From Acinetobacter sp. (GTDB taxonomy: Bacteria > Pseudomonadota > Gammaproteobacteria > Pseudomonadales > Moraxellaceae), in contig JASLIY010000278.1 in assembly GCA_030152675.1 (NCBI GenBank), positions 1-8,183 on the forward strand: 8,183 nt of DNA, in the 5' to 3' direction. Shown in pieces: positions 6,588 through 8,183 of this stretch. A model generated the notes under the pieces. It saw only the letters and a program-made list of their open reading frames with translations, was not told the DNA's origin and did not search any database. A program made the position numbers and the translations under genes. Each line of letters begins with the position of its first letter. Position 1 is the stretch's first letter.

Positions 6588-7565
6588 TTATTGAATTCGG
6601 TGCAAAGCCATGTTGGCTAAATTAATCAGCGCTTGGCGATAACAGCTTTCAGGGAGTTGATGTAAGGCTTGAATTGCCAAAGCCGTTTCTTCGTGTGCGC
6701 GTTTTTGACAATAATCCAAAGCACCAGAGGACTGAACGATCTGAATGACTTGTTCAAGGTCATTGGTTCCACCTGTGGCGATACTGCGACGAATGATTTG
6801 ATGCGCTTCACCTTGGGTGTTCTGTAACGCTGAGATTAACGGTAAGGTTGGTTTACCTTCCATCAAATCATCACCAATATTTTTACCTAATGTTTCAGCG
6901 TCGGAGGTGTAATCCAAGATGTCATCAATGATCTGAAAGGCATTGCCAAAGTGTCCAGCAAAACGGCGCAATGGTTCACGGTATTGGCTTTGACCCGCCA
7001 AGATCGCAGCACCCTCAGTCGAGAGCTCAAACAAACGAGAGGTTTTGCCATGAATAATACTGAGATAAGTGGCTTCGTCCGTGTCGGGTTGGTGTTGGGC
7101 TTGTAATTGTAGCACCTCACCTTCGGCGATCTCACAGGTACCGGTCGAAAAGTCTTTTAATAAGACCATATTGTCTAGGTCGACCAAAAGATCAAAGGCA
7201 CGAGAAATCAGAAAGTCACCGACCAAAACCGCAGTCTGGTTGTTCCACGTGGCATTGGCTGTTGGGCGACCGCGACGTAGTCCAGACTCATCGACCACGT
7301 CATCATGTACCAAGGTGGCGGTGTGTAGCATTTCAATGATCGCGGCAAGTTTTTGCGCACGGCTCATATCGACTTCACCACAGGCATGTGCTGCAAGTAA
7401 GCACATGATTGGACGCATGCGTTTACCGCCAGCCTCGACCACGTGTTTACTGACTGACATCACCAGAGCCACTTTTGAGCTGATTCCCTCGTTGATTAAC
7501 CTATCCATCTCAGCAAAATCATGAGCAACAGGAGCGAGAATATCGTGCTTAAAGTCGATGGCCAT
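6588..7565 (-). CDS. ispB: IspB-type all-trans polyprenyl diphosphate synthase (ubiquinone side chain)
   Basis: This 325-residue cytoplasmic trans-prenyltransferase adds isopentenyl diphosphate units to farnesyl diphosphate to build the ubiquinone tail. The IPP-binding GGKRMRP is at residues 46-52. The first Asp-rich motif, in LVHDDVVDESGLRRGRP, has DDVVD at 88-92; the HGKTS Lys is residue 174; the second Asp-rich motif, in FQIIDDILDYTSD, has DDILD at 214-218. Small residues A83 and T84, five and four positions before the first Asp, leave a deep product pocket, as expected for a long-chain (C40-C45) synthase rather than farnesyl or geranylgeranyl synthase. The length is normal. The ATG at 7565 has GAGGA about ten bases upstream. 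It is divergent from rplU and followed after 15 bases by the membrane-protein gene. E. coli IspB makes C40, but Acinetobacter ubiquinone is mainly Q-9, so the product here is probably C45. Confidence 0.95.
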   Translation of the reverse strand: MAIDFKHDILAPVAHDFAEMDRLINEGISSKVALVMSVSKHVVEAGGKRMRPIMCLLAAHACGEVDMSRAQKLAAIIEMLHTATLVHDDVVDESGLRRGRPTANATWNNQTAVLVGDFLISRAFDLLVDLDNMVLLKDFSTGTCEIAEGEVLQLQAQHQPDTDEATYLSIIHGKTSRLFELSTEGAAILAGQSQYREPLRRFAGHFGNAFQIIDDILDYTSDAETLGKNIGDDLMEGKPTLPLISALQNTQGEAHQIIRRSIATGGTNDLEQVIQIVQSSGALDYCQKRAHEETALAIQALHQLPESCYRQALINLANMALHRIQ

Positions 7566-7607
7566 AGGAGTGTCATCCTCGTAAAGTGTAGGGCAAGATC
7601 GCGGCTA

Positions 7608-7616
7608 ATTGTATCA
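7608..7616 (-). promoter_or_regulatory. Putative extended -10 promoter of ispB
   Basis: The minus strand reads TG, one base, then TACAAT (five of six -10 consensus bases), which is the extended -10 pattern. No good -35 hexamer stands 16-18 bases upstream, as is common for such promoters. Transcription would begin near 7601, giving a leader of about 35 bases before the ispB ATG. The placement is plausible but the motif is short. Confidence 0.4.
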
Positions 7617-7651
7617 ATACGCAATAAGAGTTTGTGGATTATTCACTTTTC

Positions 7652-7667
7652 TAAAGTTGCAACTTTA
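7652..7667. repeat. Perfect 16-base palindrome upstream of ispB
   Basis: TAAAGTTG followed directly by CAACTTTA forms an uninterrupted perfect palindrome about 36 bases upstream of the proposed ispB -10 box. With no loop it is better suited to a dimeric DNA-binding protein than to an RNA hairpin. The position fits a regulator site for ispB, but no regulator is indicated by the sequence. Confidence 0.5.
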
Positions 7668-7701
7668 AAACTGCAAAAGCCAATTTTAAAACTTCGAAAG
7701 C
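7661..7701. repeat. Two-copy degenerate tandem repeat, period 21 bases
   Basis: The segments 7661-7680 (AACTTTAAAACTGCAAAAGC) and 7682-7701 (AATTTTAAAACTTCGAAAGC) agree at 17 of 20 positions. The 21-base period equals two helical turns, so the copies face the same side of the DNA. The left copy overlaps the right half of the 16-base palindrome. The region is AT-rich, so part of the match may be compositional. Confidence 0.45.
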
Positions 7702-7839
7702 ATTGTAAAGGCAATAATATCAGTCAGAATTGTACTGAACATAAATATTGTTGCAAATTTCACGTCTTACATAGTAGCGGATTGCGTTTAAAAATCTATT
7801 TTATTTTCTTTAAAAAAGCACTATTTTTCATTTAAAGCC

Positions 7840-8025
7840 ATGATGGCAAAGCTTTTGCTTCAAGCGCATGTATTGCTCAGATGGATGCCATTGTTGCGAT
7901 TGAGAGGATATTGGTCAAGCCTTGCGCAGCGTACAGAAAAAGAATTGCGGCAAATCGCTTGTTGTTTGTCTCAATATCCCTTAAAATCTCTGCCCTTGTA
8001 TAACCCCCAGTGGCGGTCGTTTTAA
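7840..8025 (+). CDS. Doubtful small ORF, 61 codons, upstream of rplU
   Basis: The frame starts with two consecutive ATG codons and encodes a 61-residue peptide that is basic and rich in Leu, Arg and Trp, with no signal peptide, clear membrane helix or motif that I recognise. No convincing ribosome site precedes it. Its 3' part covers the proposed rplU promoter, and a second plus-strand frame across the same stretch is also open, which weakens the coding case. In its favour, the local composition rises from very AT-rich to coding-like where the frame begins. It may be a small gene, a decayed gene remnant or chance. Confidence 0.15.
   Translation: MMAKLLLQAHVLLRWMPLLRLRGYWSSLAQRTEKELRQIACCLSQYPLKSLPLYNPQWRSF
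7959..7987 (+). promoter_or_regulatory. Putative rplU promoter
   Basis: TTGTTG (7959-7964, matching the TTG of the -35 consensus) is separated by 17 bases from TAAAAT (7982-7987, five of six -10 bases). Transcription would start near 7994, giving a leader of about 84 bases before rplU. A second A/T box, TATAAC at 7999-8004, has no matching -35 and is less likely. Confidence 0.45.
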
Positions 8026-8077
8026 GATCAGTGTGTCCTTACGCTGGCACGTCGACACGGGTAAGTTGGAGTACATT
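7994..8077 (+). promoter_or_regulatory. rplU mRNA leader with possible structured element
   Basis: Two pairings are possible in this leader: CCAGTG (8007-8012) with CGCTGG (8042-8047, one G-U pair), and GTGTC (8033-8037) with GACAC (8054-8058). Each has one strand inside the loop of the other, so together they would form a pseudoknot, or else compete as alternative folds. The ribosome site GGAG (8068-8071) follows ten bases after the second stem. Ribosomal-protein mRNAs often carry such autoregulatory leaders; whether this one does is inference, as the stems are short and the first loop is long. Confidence 0.3.
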
Positions 8078-8183
8078 ATGTACGCAGTAATCCAAAGCGG
8101 TGGTAAACAGCACCGTGTAATCGAGGGCGAAACCCTCAAAGTTGAATTATTGAAAGCTGAAACTGGCTCAACCATTACATTTG
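8078..8183 (+). CDS. rplU: 50S ribosomal protein bL21, N-terminal part (cut by window edge)
   Basis: The first 35 codons of bL21, a 23S rRNA-binding protein of the large subunit, are present. The sequence begins [20 protein letters not shown], the highly conserved N-terminal signature in which YAVIxxGGKQ is nearly invariant. The full protein is usually about 103 residues, so about two thirds lies beyond the right edge. The ATG is preceded at six bases by GGAG. The gene diverges from ispB, as in many gammaproteobacteria, and rpmA (bL27) would be expected next, outside the window. Confidence 0.97.
   Translation, partial: MYAVIQSGGKQHRVIEGETLKVELLKAETGSTITF

Larger units (their letters stand above)
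7566..8077. other. Divergent intergenic region between ispB and rplU
   Basis: These 512 bases separate two divergent genes. The part next to ispB, to about 7840, is strongly AT-rich and holds a putative ispB promoter, a 16-base palindrome and a tandem repeat. From about 7840 the composition becomes more balanced and a 61-codon reading frame is open, followed by the likely rplU promoter and an ~80-base leader. Between about 7702 and 7839 I see only AT-rich DNA with short, weak inverted repeats and no gene. Confidence 0.8.

Noticed and set aside
7069..7524. 151-codon open frame on the plus strand
   Set aside because: It lies wholly inside ispB on the opposite strand; the minus-strand frame carries all the prenyltransferase motifs, so this is an antisense shadow.
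7720..7738. TCAGT...ACTGA inverted repeat resembling half-sites of the pap2-adeIJ operator
   Set aside because: The arms are only five bases, the spacing differs (nine bases) and the flanks do not match the operator; this is expected by chance.
7846..7858. GCAAA-GCT-TTTGC hairpin at the start of the small ORF
   Set aside because: A five-base stem with a three-base loop and no T tract or neighbouring structure is too weak to call.
1..8183. Mobile element, CRISPR array, toxin-antitoxin or phage-defence system
   Set aside because: No transposase, terminal inverted repeats, regularly spaced repeats or defence-type domains are visible; despite its family name, the recombinase-family protein shows no features of a mobile-element integrase.

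Overview
The window most likely comes from an Acinetobacter chromosome (Gammaproteobacteria, Moraxellaceae). The evidence is an RND efflux pair that I recognise as AdeI-AdeJ, a PAP2-family phosphatase placed directly upstream of it as in Acinetobacter, and an ispB / rplU divergent pair. The species cannot be fixed from the sequence alone. This is ordinary core chromosome: there is no insertion sequence, integrase, tRNA, rRNA or CRISPR array, and no abrupt composition change inside the genes.

Layout: bases 1-4363 hold a minus-strand operon read right to left as pap2 -> adeI -> adeJ. The gaps are 12 and 11 bases, and adeJ runs off the left edge with 808 codons present. Its regulatory region is at 4364-4517. 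A sigma70-like promoter there has a perfect 10-base-arm palindrome lying across its spacer and -10 box, the layout expected of a repressor operator. Next is a second minus-strand pair read right to left as ispB (polyprenyl diphosphate synthase, 6588-7565) -> a 684-residue polytopic membrane protein of the so-called site-specific recombinase family (4518-6572), with a 15-base gap. A 512-base divergent intergenic region (7566-8077) carries a likely ispB promoter, a 16-base palindrome, a two-copy 21-base degenerate tandem repeat, a doubtful 61-codon ORF and the likely rplU promoter and leader. The first 35 codons of rplU (ribosomal protein bL21) close the window on the plus strand.

How the genes work together: AdeI is the lipid-anchored periplasmic adaptor and AdeJ the inner-membrane proton/drug antiporter of a tripartite pump, whose outer-membrane channel AdeK should lie just beyond the left edge. 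The phosphatase is co-transcribed and probably acts on a lipid phosphate at the outer face of the inner membrane. IspB makes the ubiquinone side chain. No unmistakably new system is present. The best leads are the pap2-adeIJ operator, the function of the misnamed recombinase-family membrane protein in the ispB operon, and the unexplained repeats and leader between ispB and rplU.
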